A DNA stretch of 58,962 nucleotides, taken from assembly GCA_002393725.1 (NCBI GenBank), contig DGTJ01000012.1:1-58962 (forward strand), read 5' to 3'. How positions within the stretch are numbered: the stretch's first letter is position 1; the number at the start of each line of letters is the position of its first letter. The notes below the pieces were generated by a model that had not been told where the DNA came from, made no database searches, and was given only the letters and a program-made list of their open reading frames with translations. Below are positions 7,650-15,876 of the stretch, one piece after another. Made by a program: the position numbers and the translations under genes. This stretch comes from Prevotella sp. UBA4339. Lineage in GTDB: Bacteria; Bacteroidota; Bacteroidia; Bacteroidales; Bacteroidaceae.

Positions 7650-8531
7650 TTATGCCTTCAGTTCCTCAGGCACTACAGGCATAGCACCATTCTGAGTACA
7701 AACGAATGCACTCACCTTGACAGCTGTCTTATGAGCCTCCTGAACAGGCTTGCCCTTCAGGATGCAGCCACAGAACGAACCCGTGAAAGAGTCACCGGCA
7801 CCTACTGTATCAGCAACCTCCACCTTAGGAGTATCCTGGAATGTCATCATGCCATCGTCTGTGAATACGTAAGAACCATTTGTGCCACAGGTCAGAACGA
7901 GCATCTTCAGTCCGTAGTCCTTTACAATACGTGTGCAGGTGTCACGCAGGTCGAGCCCGTCGTAGCCGAACATGTGCTCTACAATCACAAGTTCCTCATC
8001 ATTGATCTTCAGGATATTGCAGAGCTTGAAGGAATCCTCGAGTATCTCCTTAGAGAAGAACTGCTGACGAAGGTTGATATCGCAGATCTTCAGGCAGTCT
8101 GCCGGAGTATCAGCCAGGAACTTGCGGATGTTCTCGCGTGATACGGCATTGCGCTGAGCCAGAGAACCGAAGCATACTGCACAGGCATTCTTGGCGATCT
8201 CTGCCATCTCATCAGTGTAAGGGATATTGTCCCAAGCCACACCTTCCTTAATCTCGTATGTAGGAATGCCACCCTCGGCAAGTGTCACCTGCACTGTACC
8301 TGTAGGATAAGGCACACGAGGCATTAGGTAGTTCAAGTTGTGCTCCTTGAGAGCGTCGATTGTTTCTTCTGCAAGGGCATCCTCACCCAATGCACTGATT
8401 GCGATAGTATTATCACTACCAAGGAACTGTCCTGCATGATAAGCGAAGTTTGCTGGTGCACCACCTAATTTCTTTCCTTCGGGAAGAACATCCCACAAAG
8501 CCTCTCCGAGGCCTACGACATACCGTTTCAT
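7650..8531 (-). CDS. fructokinase, PfkB/ribokinase family
   Basis: The 293-residue cytoplasmic kinase would phosphorylate fructose released from fructan. It shows the N-terminal VVGLGEALWDVLPEGKKLGGAPANFAYHA substrate region and the C-terminal DTVGAGDSFTGSF anion hole with catalytic Asp247. It lies 24 bp after the permease and is last in the GH32-permease-kinase operon, which supports fructose as substrate. The exact sugar is inferred from the context. Confidence 0.9.
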   Translation of the reverse strand: MKRYVVGLGEALWDVLPEGKKLGGAPANFAYHAGQFLGSDNTIAISALGEDALAEETIDALKEHNLNYLMPRVPYPTGTVQVTLAEGGIPTYEIKEGVAWDNIPYTDEMAEIAKNACAVCFGSLAQRNAVSRENIRKFLADTPADCLKICDINLRQQFFSKEILEDSFKLCNILKINDEELVIVEHMFGYDGLDLRDTCTRIVKDYGLKMLVLTCGTNGSYVFTDDGMMTFQDTPKVEVADTVGAGDSFTGSFCGCILKGKPVQEAHKTAVKVSAFVCTQNGAMPVVPEELKA

Positions 8532-8555
8532 AGATTATATAGTTTTAAATTGTTA

Positions 8556-9710
8556 TTATTTCACGCGATTAATATAAGTAAAGAGATAAACGACACCTAC
8601 TGCCATTACAAGGACAGCACCTGCCTGCCCCATTGCATCGCTGGCAAAGCCCATCAGCAGTGGGAAGATAGTACCTCCGAAGAGACCCATAATCATCAGA
8701 CCGCTCACCTCGTTCTGCTTCTCAGGCATTGATGTCAGAGCCTGAGCGAAACAGATGGAGAAGATGTTAGAGTTGCCATAGCCAACAAGAGCGATTGCAG
8801 TATAGAGCATCCACTTCTCAGTGCCGATAAAGAGTCCGCACATTGAGAGAGCCATCATCACCACGCTGATAATGAAGAATGTACGGTTGGGCAATACACG
8901 CAGGAAGAACGAACCTGTAAGACATCCGATAGTACGGAAGATGAAGTACAAGCTTGTTGCGAAGGCTGCATCGTTAAGGCTGATGCCCAGACGCTCCATC
9001 AGAATCTTAGGTGCTGTGGTGTTTGTACCTACATCGATACCTACGTGGCACATGATGCCGAAGAACGAAAGCAATACGATAGGTGTGCCAAGAAGCTTGA
9101 TGCACTCTGCGAAGGTAGAAGCCTTGCCGTCCATCTTCTCCTCCTCAATAGGAGTTACTGCCAACAATGCTGCTGCGATGATACCTACTACGAAATAAAT
9201 AGCGAAGAGCACTCTCCAGTCATAGCCGAATGAAGGAATCACCTGAGTGGCACCCCACATAGCGAGATAAGGAGCAAGGAACGATGCAATAGCCTTGATA
9301 AACTGTCCGAAGGTAAGAGTAGACGCCAGATTGCCGCCACCCATCACAGTAGAAACCAGCGGGTTGAGTGATGTCTGCATCAGTGCATTACCGATTCCGA
9401 GCAGAGAGAAAGCGCACAGCATAATGCCGAAGTTCTCACCGAAGAGAGGCAGAAGCAGAGAGAAGATTGTAACTACCAGTGAGAGAAGTACTGTGTTCTT
9501 ACGTCCGATCTTGTTCATCAGCATACCTGTAGGCACAGAGAAGATGAGGAACCAGAAGAATACAAGTGACGGGAAAACATTCGCAACTTTGTCGGTCAGC
9601 TGCAGGTCTTCCTTGACGTAGTTTGATGCTATGCCCACAAGATCCACGAATCCCATAGCAAAGAAGCAGAACATTACTGGGATCAGGGCGAGTTTGTTAG
9701 TCTTGCTCAT
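8556..9710 (-). CDS. MFS sugar permease, FucP/FHS-like (fructose uptake)
   Basis: The 384-residue inner-membrane protein has about twelve hydrophobic segments, beginning LALIPVMFCFFAMGFVDLVGIASNYVK. It resembles the fucose:H+ symporter subfamily used by Bacteroidetes for monosaccharides (motifs GMLMNKIGRKNTVLLS, GNALMQTSLNPLVSTV, GYGNSNIFSICFAQAL). It sits between GH32 (28 bp upstream) and fructokinase (24 bp downstream), so fructose is the likely substrate. The sugar cannot be told from the sequence alone. Confidence 0.85.
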   Translation of the reverse strand: MSKTNKLALIPVMFCFFAMGFVDLVGIASNYVKEDLQLTDKVANVFPSLVFFWFLIFSVPTGMLMNKIGRKNTVLLSLVVTIFSLLLPLFGENFGIMLCAFSLLGIGNALMQTSLNPLVSTVMGGGNLASTLTFGQFIKAIASFLAPYLAMWGATQVIPSFGYDWRVLFAIYFVVGIIAAALLAVTPIEEEKMDGKASTFAECIKLLGTPIVLLSFFGIMCHVGIDVGTNTTAPKILMERLGISLNDAAFATSLYFIFRTIGCLTGSFFLRVLPNRTFFIISVVMMALSMCGLFIGTEKWMLYTAIALVGYGNSNIFSICFAQALTSMPEKQNEVSGLMIMGLFGGTIFPLLMGFASDAMGQAGAVLVMAVGVVYLFTYINRVK

Positions 9711-9738
9711 AATATGTAATCTCTTTTATTATTATCTA

Positions 9739-11460
9739 TTAATAATTGATTTGATAGATAGTTGCCTTGCCGCCCTTTACCTTTATATTATTATAAGGTA
9801 CTGATGGGAACACAAGATTAGTCATCGCCATCTTACCCGCGGCATCGAAGGCCTCCATGCTGCAATTGTCGATAAAGATGCGCAATTGCCTGATCTCACC
9901 GTATGTTGGTGCAACGGTTACTGTAGGGAATGCCTCACTGAAGCTTGCATAGCTTCTAGTACGGTCCATAGAGAATGTACTCTTTGCAGCATCATAAACC
10001 ATCACTACCTGCTCACCGAGGTTGTTTGAGAACACAATCTCAGAAGAGCCCTTCAGGTCGACAACAACCTCACATGTTGAAGACAACTTGCTGATAGCCT
10101 TACCACGAACGGCATTCAACTCTCTTGAAGGAGTAACACCACAATAGGTCTCACCATTATATTCGAAGAGGTCGAGGTCACGAGGTACGCTATTGGCAGA
10201 ACGGAACTGCTTAGTAGGAGTCTGGTTGGCATACTGCCAGTTGCTCATCCAAGCCAAGGCGATCTTACGCCCGTCAGGTGCATTGTCGAATGTAACTGTA
10301 GCATAGTGGTCCTTACCATAGTCCATCCATCGGATATCCTTATGCTCGCATGTGAACTTGTGACCGTCGAAGTCGCCGATGAAGTACTGAGTAGCGCTAC
10401 CACCAAAAGGACCGCCAGGATTGATGTTACAGATAAGCATCCACTTCTGCTTGTCTGTGCCACGAACCTGAAGCTTCATCAGGTCTGGGCATTCCCACAC
10501 ACCGTCATGGCATCCAAGCTCTTTAACATCACCTGTAGACTTGTCGATAGAGATACCGAAAGAGCTCTCGTATGTCCAGTCTGTCAGATTGCTACTGGAG
10601 TATATTCGCATCTCCTGCCCTACGGCAAGTATCATATTCCACTTCTGAATCTCAGGATTCCAGAAGCACTTAGGGTCACGGAAGTCAGGCTCCTTGCTCA
10701 CCAGCACGGGATTGCCCTTGTATTTCTCGAAAGTCTTGCCATTGTCCTTGGAGATTGCCATCGACTGTATCTGGCTTTTCTCACCTGCTGAGGTATAGAA
10801 GGCCACTACCCTGTCATTCTTCTTGTCGACCACACATGATCCGCTGAAGATATCGCCAAGGGCATCGGGCTCGATGGCTGTTGGCTGGGCCTCCCAGTGG
10901 ATGAGATCCTTAGAGGTAGAATGTCCCCAAGTCATGTTCTCCCACATTGATCCGTAGGGGTTCCACTGATAATAGAGGTGATAGACACCATCCTTATAGA
11001 ACATGCCGTTGGGATCGTTCATCCAGCCATATACAGGTGTATGATGATAAGCCGGACGGAATTTCTCACGGTTCGTGGTGTCAAATGTGTCGCTCTGCTT
11101 CATCTCGCGCCAGCAAAGGAAGTCCTTCATGGCACCGGTGAAGCGGCGGTCACCATGGAAGAAGATATCTAGTAGCACCTCGCTGGCTCCGAATCGCTGA
11201 ATGTCGAGGGGTACGTAGTAGTCTACCTTATCCACAGCCAGGCGGACGTTCAGCTTCTGCACCTGCTGGTTGTTGGCCAGAACCTTGATAGTCGCATTGT
11301 CCTCGCGCTCCTGTACAGGTAGTAACAGATAGTGGTTCTTAACTTCTACTCGCTGCATGGCGTGGCTAGTGCCTAACACCTGAGGCTGTGCCAATGCTGA
11401 CACCGTCATCAGCAAGGCAGCCATGATTGAAATCACTGTTCTTTTCATTCTGTTATTCAT
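9739..11460 (-). CDS. GH32 fructan hydrolase (exo-type, exported, not lipidated)
   Basis: About 573 residues. The start at 11460 (MNNRMKRTVISIMAALLMTVSALAQ) is chosen because the promoter -7 lies at 11482-11489; the longer frame from 11484 would begin inside it. A cleavable signal peptide without a lipobox cysteine suggests the periplasm. Residues ~26-125 form an extra N-terminal domain (DUF4980-like), followed by the five-bladed propeller with nucleophile WMNDPNG (Asp149), transition-state stabiliser FRDPK (Asp262) and acid/base WECPDL (Glu323), then a C-terminal beta-sandwich. GH32 cuts inulin, levan or sucrose and releases fructose. It heads the operon with the permease and fructokinase. 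Confidence 0.93.
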   Translation of the reverse strand: MNNRMKRTVISIMAALLMTVSALAQPQVLGTSHAMQRVEVKNHYLLLPVQEREDNATIKVLANNQQVQKLNVRLAVDKVDYYVPLDIQRFGASEVLLDIFFHGDRRFTGAMKDFLCWREMKQSDTFDTTNREKFRPAYHHTPVYGWMNDPNGMFYKDGVYHLYYQWNPYGSMWENMTWGHSTSKDLIHWEAQPTAIEPDALGDIFSGSCVVDKKNDRVVAFYTSAGEKSQIQSMAISKDNGKTFEKYKGNPVLVSKEPDFRDPKCFWNPEIQKWNMILAVGQEMRIYSSSNLTDWTYESSFGISIDKSTGDVKELGCHDGVWECPDLMKLQVRGTDKQKWMLICNINPGGPFGGSATQYFIGDFDGHKFTCEHKDIRWMDYGKDHYATVTFDNAPDGRKIALAWMSNWQYANQTPTKQFRSANSVPRDLDLFEYNGETYCGVTPSRELNAVRGKAISKLSSTCEVVVDLKGSSEIVFSNNLGEQVVMVYDAAKSTFSMDRTRSYASFSEAFPTVTVAPTYGEIRQLRIFIDNCSMEAFDAAGKMAMTNLVFPSVPYNNIKVKGGKATIYQINY

Positions 11461-11481
11461 TTGTTGTTCAATAATCTGCCG

Positions 11482-11489
11482 CAAAATTA
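11482..11489 (-). promoter_or_regulatory. -7 element of the GH32-permease-fructokinase operon
   Basis: Minus-strand TAATTTTG followed by CGGCAG, the same CGGCAG tail as at the two susC promoters. Transcription would start near 11475, leaving a ~15-nt leader. Confidence 0.65.
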
Positions 11490-11516
11490 CACTAAATCTA
11501 AAAAGAATACTATAAT

Positions 11517-11548
11517 TTATGTTTCATTTGATAAGAAAAATCGTTCAT
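11517..11548. promoter_or_regulatory. shared fructan operator, site A
   Basis: TTATGTTTCAT (11517-11527) and AAAAATCGTTCAT (11536-11548) lie between the divergent GH32 operon and the BNR gene. The same two boxes occur at 12955-12986, and related boxes lie upstream of both susC genes. The likely ligand is one of the AraC-type membrane sensors; this is inference. Confidence 0.65.
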
Positions 11549-11593
11549 TTAAACATTTTTGATAGAAATGTACGATAATTGATAGAAAATACT

Positions 11594-11601
11594 TATCTTT
11601 G
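11594..11601 (+). promoter_or_regulatory. -7 element of the BNR-repeat gene
   Basis: TATCTTTG followed by CAAC, 31 bp before the ATG at 11633. Two copies of TGATAGAAA (11560, 11580) lie just upstream, 20 bp apart. No convincing -33 element. Confidence 0.65.
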
Positions 11602-11632
11602 CAACACCTACAACATTAACATCTTTAAAAGA

Positions 11633-12799
11633 ATGAACAAGACTGTCTTTTTATTAATCCCATTCCTCTTTCTGATATCCTTATCAGCAAAAACGGCGGA
11701 CAATCTGCCATATATAAAAAGCGGTGTAATAGATACTACCCGACACGAGACGCTGGGACTTCATTCCTTCATGGATATCATAACGGTCAGCATATTCAAG
11801 GCAACAACCGATGGCGACCATTATGCAAACGGAGTTGTGATGACCGCTTTCAAGGGTACGCTCTACTGCATGTGGCAAAGCTCAGCCAAGGACGAAGACA
11901 GCGATGACACATGGGTGGCATACAGCAAGAGCACAGACGGAGGGTATAACTGGTGTGCTCCTATGCCACTGGCGAAATCAACAGACGACTATTATTGCAC
12001 CTCGGGCGGCTGGCTTACCTGCGGTGACACGCTTACCGCCTTCATCGACGTCTGGCCAAAAGGGATATCACCAAGAGGAGGAAACACATGCTATATCACC
12101 AGCACGGACGGAATAAAATGGAATGAGATGAGACCTGTGAGGATGTACGATGGCTGCATAATGAATGGAGTACTTGAGCAAGACCCTCTGTCACTCCCTA
12201 ACGGACGCATCATTGGAGCCGCACATTTCATGCCAGGGCTACACGTCTGCCCTGTTTATACAGATGACCCAACAGGAAAAAGCGGATGGAAAAAGGCCAC
12301 ATTCAAGGGCGAAGACCGTGGCTCACAGTCGAGGGAACTGGAACCGAGCCAGTATCTCCAGCCTGACGGAAGTATAGTGATGCTTTTTCGCGATCAGTCC
12401 AGTTCATTCCTTAAACTGGCATCCGTCAGTCACGACGACGGCAATACATGGAGCATACCACAATCAACAAATATTCCAGATGCGCGCACCAAACAATGTG
12501 CCAGCAACCTTCCTGACGGCACATCATTCATGGTATGCTGCCCGTCTAAAGGCAAATGGCGATGGCCGCTTGTCCTGCTGCTCAGCGATGATGGGGTAAT
12601 GTTCGACAAGGCTGTCCTCTTGCGAAGCGGTCAGCCAGGTCTATTGCCTACAAGACGCTATGAAGGCAGATATAAGACACTTGGATACAGCTATCCCAAG
12701 GCATTCGTACACCACGGCTACTTATATATCGGCTACTCTACCAACAAAGAAGATGTGGAATGCACCATCGTACCTCTTGAAACGATTAAACCACAATAG
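11633..12799 (+). CDS. secreted BNR/Asp-box repeat protein (sialidase-fold)
   Basis: 388 residues from MNKTVFLLIPFLFLISLSAKT, a signal peptide; the start is fixed by the promoter at 11594-11601. Asp-box motifs of the sialidase propeller are visible: STDGGYNW, STDGIKW, SHDDGNTW and a degenerate SDDGVMF. The Arg-Ile-Pro motif of true sialidases is not seen, so a sialidase reaction is not claimed. It is divergent from the GH32 operon and shares the putative operator at 11517-11548, which suggests a role in fructan or sucrose-linked glycan breakdown. It ends in a strong hairpin terminator (12798-12835). Binding protein or a new hydrolase are both open. Confidence 0.72.
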   Translation: MNKTVFLLIPFLFLISLSAKTADNLPYIKSGVIDTTRHETLGLHSFMDIITVSIFKATTDGDHYANGVVMTAFKGTLYCMWQSSAKDEDSDDTWVAYSKSTDGGYNWCAPMPLAKSTDDYYCTSGGWLTCGDTLTAFIDVWPKGISPRGGNTCYITSTDGIKWNEMRPVRMYDGCIMNGVLEQDPLSLPNGRIIGAAHFMPGLHVCPVYTDDPTGKSGWKKATFKGEDRGSQSRELEPSQYLQPDGSIVMLFRDQSSSFLKLASVSHDDGNTWSIPQSTNIPDARTKQCASNLPDGTSFMVCCPSKGKWRWPLVLLLSDDGVMFDKAVLLRSGQPGLLPTRRYEGRYKTLGYSYPKAFVHHGYLYIGYSTNKEDVECTIVPLETIKPQ

Positions 12800-12835
12800 T
12801 AAAAGACGCGACTCTCACGAGCCGCGTCTTTTACT
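12798..12835. terminator. strong bidirectional rho-independent terminator
   Basis: AGTAAAAGACGCG (12798-12810) pairs perfectly with CGCGTCTTTTACT (12823-12835). Each strand ends the stem with a TTTT stretch. It closes the BNR gene on the plus strand and the predicted small RNA on the minus strand. Confidence 0.9.
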
Positions 12836-12913
12836 GAAAGCAACCTTTCAAACCAAAAACTAATCTAACTATTAACTAACTAATTCTAACAATTCCTGTA
12901 TGAAGCAATTTTT
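12798..12913 (-). ncRNA. candidate small RNA under the fructan operator
   Basis: On the minus strand a -7 element (TACCTTTG, plus 12920-12927) is preceded by both operator boxes (12955-12986) in the same order and spacing as at the GH32 promoter. The only thing between this promoter and the terminator at 12798-12835 is ~115 nt without a usable frame. The transcript would have a UUAG-rich single-stranded 5' half, a small hairpin (GAAAG/CTTTC, 12836-12849) and the terminator stem. Seven nucleotides (GATTAGU) are complementary to ACTAATC in the leaders of both susC genes; this could be chance. No Rfam family was recognised. Confidence 0.5.
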
Positions 12914-12919
12914 CTGCTG

Positions 12920-13018
12920 CAAAGGTAATGCAAATTAGTCAGACAGACGATAAATTATGTTTCATATACTTTCAAAAATCGTTCATCGTCGTATTATTAT
13001 ACGAAATGAACGATTTTT
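12920..13018 (-). promoter_or_regulatory. promoter and operator site B with 13-bp inverted repeat
   Basis: The -7 TACCTTTG is at 12920-12927. TTATGTTTCAT is at 12955-12965 and AAAAATCGTTCAT at 12974-12986, and the latter is repeated inverted, perfectly, at 13006-13018. The spacer holds a further CGTA/TACG pair. The boxes are 28-30 bp from the -7, as upstream of GH32. Confidence 0.65.
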
Positions 13019-13053
13019 ATAACACACTCGTCAATTATGCATTGTGCATTAAA

Positions 13054-14016
13054 TCAAAGTTTCACAGACGATATGTCTACCAGATTATTAACTATAGCAT
13101 AGATTGTAAGTCCTGCCGGAGAGTGTATCTGCAGTTTACGTGCGATGTTGCGGCGATGTGTGATAACTGTATTTACCGAGATACACAGATGATCGGCAAT
13201 CTCCTTGTTCGACATCCCCTGCACCAAGGCCACTATCACATCCTTCTCGCGGTCGGAGAGCGAGTCGGAACTCTGCCCAGACCCAGCCTTGAACACCATG
13301 TCAGAGATATTACGCGCCACATCGCTCTGCTTAGTCATCTGCTCCAGCCGGCGTATGGCAGGCACGAATATATGATCCTCCACCATTGCGTGCTGCCGCA
13401 GCCACACCTCGTTTTCATAGATGTCGTGCAGGGTGGCAGTAAGCTGGTTGTTGTGCTGTCCGTCCTGAGGCAGATATTTTATTATGAGCAGTTTCAGCTC
13501 CCTCAGTTTCTTGTCGGCAGCCCCGTGATGCTTTGAGAATGTCTCCACGTTATAGTCGATGGCAGGGCGACCTTCTATCAGCGATTCCACATATGGGAAC
13601 AGTGTCTTCTGCTCATATTTCATGTGCCGCCGTATCTCGTGGGCATATTCGTCATAGAACCGAAGTATGAGCTTTGCCAGCGACTCTCGCTCATCGATAC
13701 TCTCCTGCAGCTCCCTTCGGATATATGGCAGCTGGAAGTCGAGGAAGTATGCATGACTGGCCTCAAGATAGTGAAGCAATGTGGGCACCGACAGCTGCTC
13801 GTCGCCCTCAAAGTCACCGTATCCATTAATGGTGAAGTTCACCACCGCCAGGAAAGTATATGTATCCACATTATTGTCCTCACAGGTTTCCCTGACCGTC
13901 TTATCACCGAAACCAAGACTGATACCAAAACTGCCAAGCATCTGCAACAAGTCGTAATTATCGCGTATCAGCGATATCATCTTGTCGTCGGCCTCATACA
14001 TCTTCTGATTTCTCAT
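13054..14016 (-). CDS. hemerythrin-domain LuxR-type transcription regulator
   Basis: The 320-residue cytoplasmic protein joins two known modules. Residues ~1-70 resemble the N-terminus of ScdA/RIC proteins. About 75-230 is a hemerythrin-like four-helix bundle with candidate metal ligands in LLHYLEASHAYF, EIRRHMKYEQKTLFPYVE, FSKHHG and LRQHAMVEDHIF. Residues ~255-320 are a LuxR helix-turn-helix (LSDREKDVIVALVQGMSNKEIADHLCISVNTVITHRRNIARKL). A di-iron centre linked to a DNA-binding domain suggests sensing of oxygen, nitric oxide or iron; the signal is not known from the sequence. It has its own promoter (14057-14064) and seems unrelated to the fructan genes around it. Confidence 0.85.
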   Translation of the reverse strand: MRNQKMYEADDKMISLIRDNYDLLQMLGSFGISLGFGDKTVRETCEDNNVDTYTFLAVVNFTINGYGDFEGDEQLSVPTLLHYLEASHAYFLDFQLPYIRRELQESIDERESLAKLILRFYDEYAHEIRRHMKYEQKTLFPYVESLIEGRPAIDYNVETFSKHHGAADKKLRELKLLIIKYLPQDGQHNNQLTATLHDIYENEVWLRQHAMVEDHIFVPAIRRLEQMTKQSDVARNISDMVFKAGSGQSSDSLSDREKDVIVALVQGMSNKEIADHLCISVNTVITHRRNIARKLQIHSPAGLTIYAIVNNLVDISSVKL

Positions 14017-14056
14017 TACTCTTATCCTCCCGTTACCTACTTTTGGTTACCGGGTG

Positions 14057-14064
14057 CAAAGGTA
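14057..14064 (-). promoter_or_regulatory. -7 element of the hemerythrin-LuxR gene
   Basis: Minus-strand TACCTTTG followed by CACCC, about 40 bp before the ATG. Confidence 0.6.
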
Positions 14065-14323
14065 GGCATTATTTCTGAGATGCACAATAATAACTATTAG
14101 GTATTTTTCGGATTCCCGCATGGCAGAAATGCACTTTTTCAGGTAATTTCACTAATTTTAGGTATTTGCAGAACTCACAAATCGGAGTACCGATGCAGCC
14201 GATTTCGACAAGTATATTGACTAAACATCACCTACCCGCCTGAATGCTCTGGTTCAGGCAGGCAAGTGGCAGGTGGCCGACTCCTTTATCCTTCCGCCCG
14301 CTTTTATTCTTATAATCCTAATG
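14065..14323. other. intergenic region with a stem-loop after the GH32 lipoprotein gene
   Basis: GCCTGAA (14238-14244) pairs with TTCAGGC (14253-14259), with an outer CACCT/AGGTG pair (14229-14233, 14271-14275). It lies downstream of the minus-strand GH32 gene and may end that operon. The motif TTAGGTATTT is repeated at about 14096 and 14157. No gene is seen. Confidence 0.45.
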
Positions 14324-15853
14324 TTACCAGATTCGACTGAGTGTGCGCACCTGCATGTCGCAGTCGGCACCGCTCACCTCGCATCTGTCGTAGATAGTCT
14401 GCGGGAACACAAGATTAGTCATCGACATCGCACCGTCGCCAGCAATTATCTCTACCGATGACTGGTCGACGAATATATCAATAGTTACCTCGTTGCCGCT
14501 CACATTAAGAGGGGCATTCATCGAAGGTATAGAGAATGAGCCATTGAAGCTTGATGCGCCCGATGCAGCCGTGCGATGGGCTGTCAGCAGGCGACTGGAG
14601 CCATACACATCGATTACGAACTTATTGTCGCTACTGTTACTGAGCGTGATAGTAGAGTTCTTATCGAGGTTGAGCTTCAGACGCAGCTGATAGGCATCCT
14701 TCACGCTGAGTGTACCGTCGGTCTTCTGCCATGAACCAGCAATCTTGTCAATCTCGCTCACCACTCCACACGTCAGCAGCGGCTTTCCTCCAAACTCCGT
14801 AAGCTTCAGCTCACGAGGCAGCGTCATTGCCGAGCGCCACGGCGAACAAGGCACGTCGCCGGCGTATGCCCAGTTGTTCATCCACCCAATCATAATCTTG
14901 CGGTCACCGGTATTGCTCCATGTCACACCAGCATAGTTGTCCATACCATAGTCGAGCCAGATAGGATAGTCGAGAGCGTCGGCCTTGAACTCCTTGCCGT
15001 CGAAGTCGCCCACGAAGTACATCGTGCCCGAACCGGAAATAGGACCACAGGGATTTACACTTACTATCATCACCCACTTGCTGCCGAACTGCAAAAGGTC
15101 AGGGCACTCCCACTGGAAATTGGGACGGCCCGGGAGGTCAAGTACGAACGTGCTGAGGTGATCCCAGTTCTTAAGGTCGCTGGAGCCATATATCTCAACA
15201 CCCCTTGCCCAGCCTTTTGCAAGAGTCATTATCCATTTCTTCGACCCCTCGTGCCAGAACACCTTCGGGTCGCGAAGATTGTCATCGTTGTTTTTAATCA
15301 CTGGATTGCCCGCGTATCGGGTGAAGTTCTTTCCGCCGTCGGTAGAATAGGCAATGCTCTGCTGCTGTGCAGCCGAAGCCGAGGTATAGATAGCCACCAT
15401 CGCCCCTGCCCCGAAACCGGAAGTATTGTCCTTGTCGATAACGGCAGAGCCAGAGAAGATGTCGCCCAGCTCGTCGCGGGTGAGAGCGACGGGCAGCTCC
15501 GTCCAGTGCATGAGGTCAGTACTCGTGGCATGTCCCCAAGACATATTACCCCATCCGTTGCCCTGCGGGTTATACTGGAAAAAGAGATGATAGGTACCGT
15601 CGATATAGACCATGCCATTGGGGTCGTTCATCCAGTTCTTGGCAGGAGTGAAATGCACCTGAGGGCGGTACTGCTCGTTATAACTTGCCTTTGTCGGCTC
15701 TTCAGTTGGAGTCGGCGTCGGCTGTTCGGGCTGCGGGTCGTCAATAAGTGGATTGTAGTTCTGCTTATGCTCGTCGTCTTTCGAGCAGCCGACAATGGTA
15801 GCTGCCACCAAGGCAGCCACCATTGCAAATGTTGAGAAACGCATTCTTCTCAT
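14324..15853 (-). CDS. GH32 fructan hydrolase, lipoprotein
   Basis: 509 residues starting MRRMRFSTFAMVAALVAATIVGC; Cys23 is a lipobox cysteine followed by SKDDE, which suggests surface lipidation. A proline/threonine-rich linker (QPEQPTPTPTEEPT) leads to the catalytic propeller: WMNDPNG (nucleophile Asp77), LRDPKVF (Asp195), WECPDL (acid/base Glu249), then a C-terminal sandwich. It is the last gene of the first susC locus, 23 bp after the DUF4960-like gene. Endo- or exo-action and inulin or levan preference cannot be read from the sequence, but a surface position suits an enzyme that cuts polymer before import. Confidence 0.93.
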   Translation of the reverse strand: MRRMRFSTFAMVAALVAATIVGCSKDDEHKQNYNPLIDDPQPEQPTPTPTEEPTKASYNEQYRPQVHFTPAKNWMNDPNGMVYIDGTYHLFFQYNPQGNGWGNMSWGHATSTDLMHWTELPVALTRDELGDIFSGSAVIDKDNTSGFGAGAMVAIYTSASAAQQQSIAYSTDGGKNFTRYAGNPVIKNNDDNLRDPKVFWHEGSKKWIMTLAKGWARGVEIYGSSDLKNWDHLSTFVLDLPGRPNFQWECPDLLQFGSKWVMIVSVNPCGPISGSGTMYFVGDFDGKEFKADALDYPIWLDYGMDNYAGVTWSNTGDRKIMIGWMNNWAYAGDVPCSPWRSAMTLPRELKLTEFGGKPLLTCGVVSEIDKIAGSWQKTDGTLSVKDAYQLRLKLNLDKNSTITLSNSSDNKFVIDVYGSSRLLTAHRTAASGASSFNGSFSIPSMNAPLNVSGNEVTIDIFVDQSSVEIIAGDGAMSMTNLVFPQTIYDRCEVSGADCDMQVRTLSRIW

Positions 15854-15876
15854 AAAACTAACCACTAACTATATAA

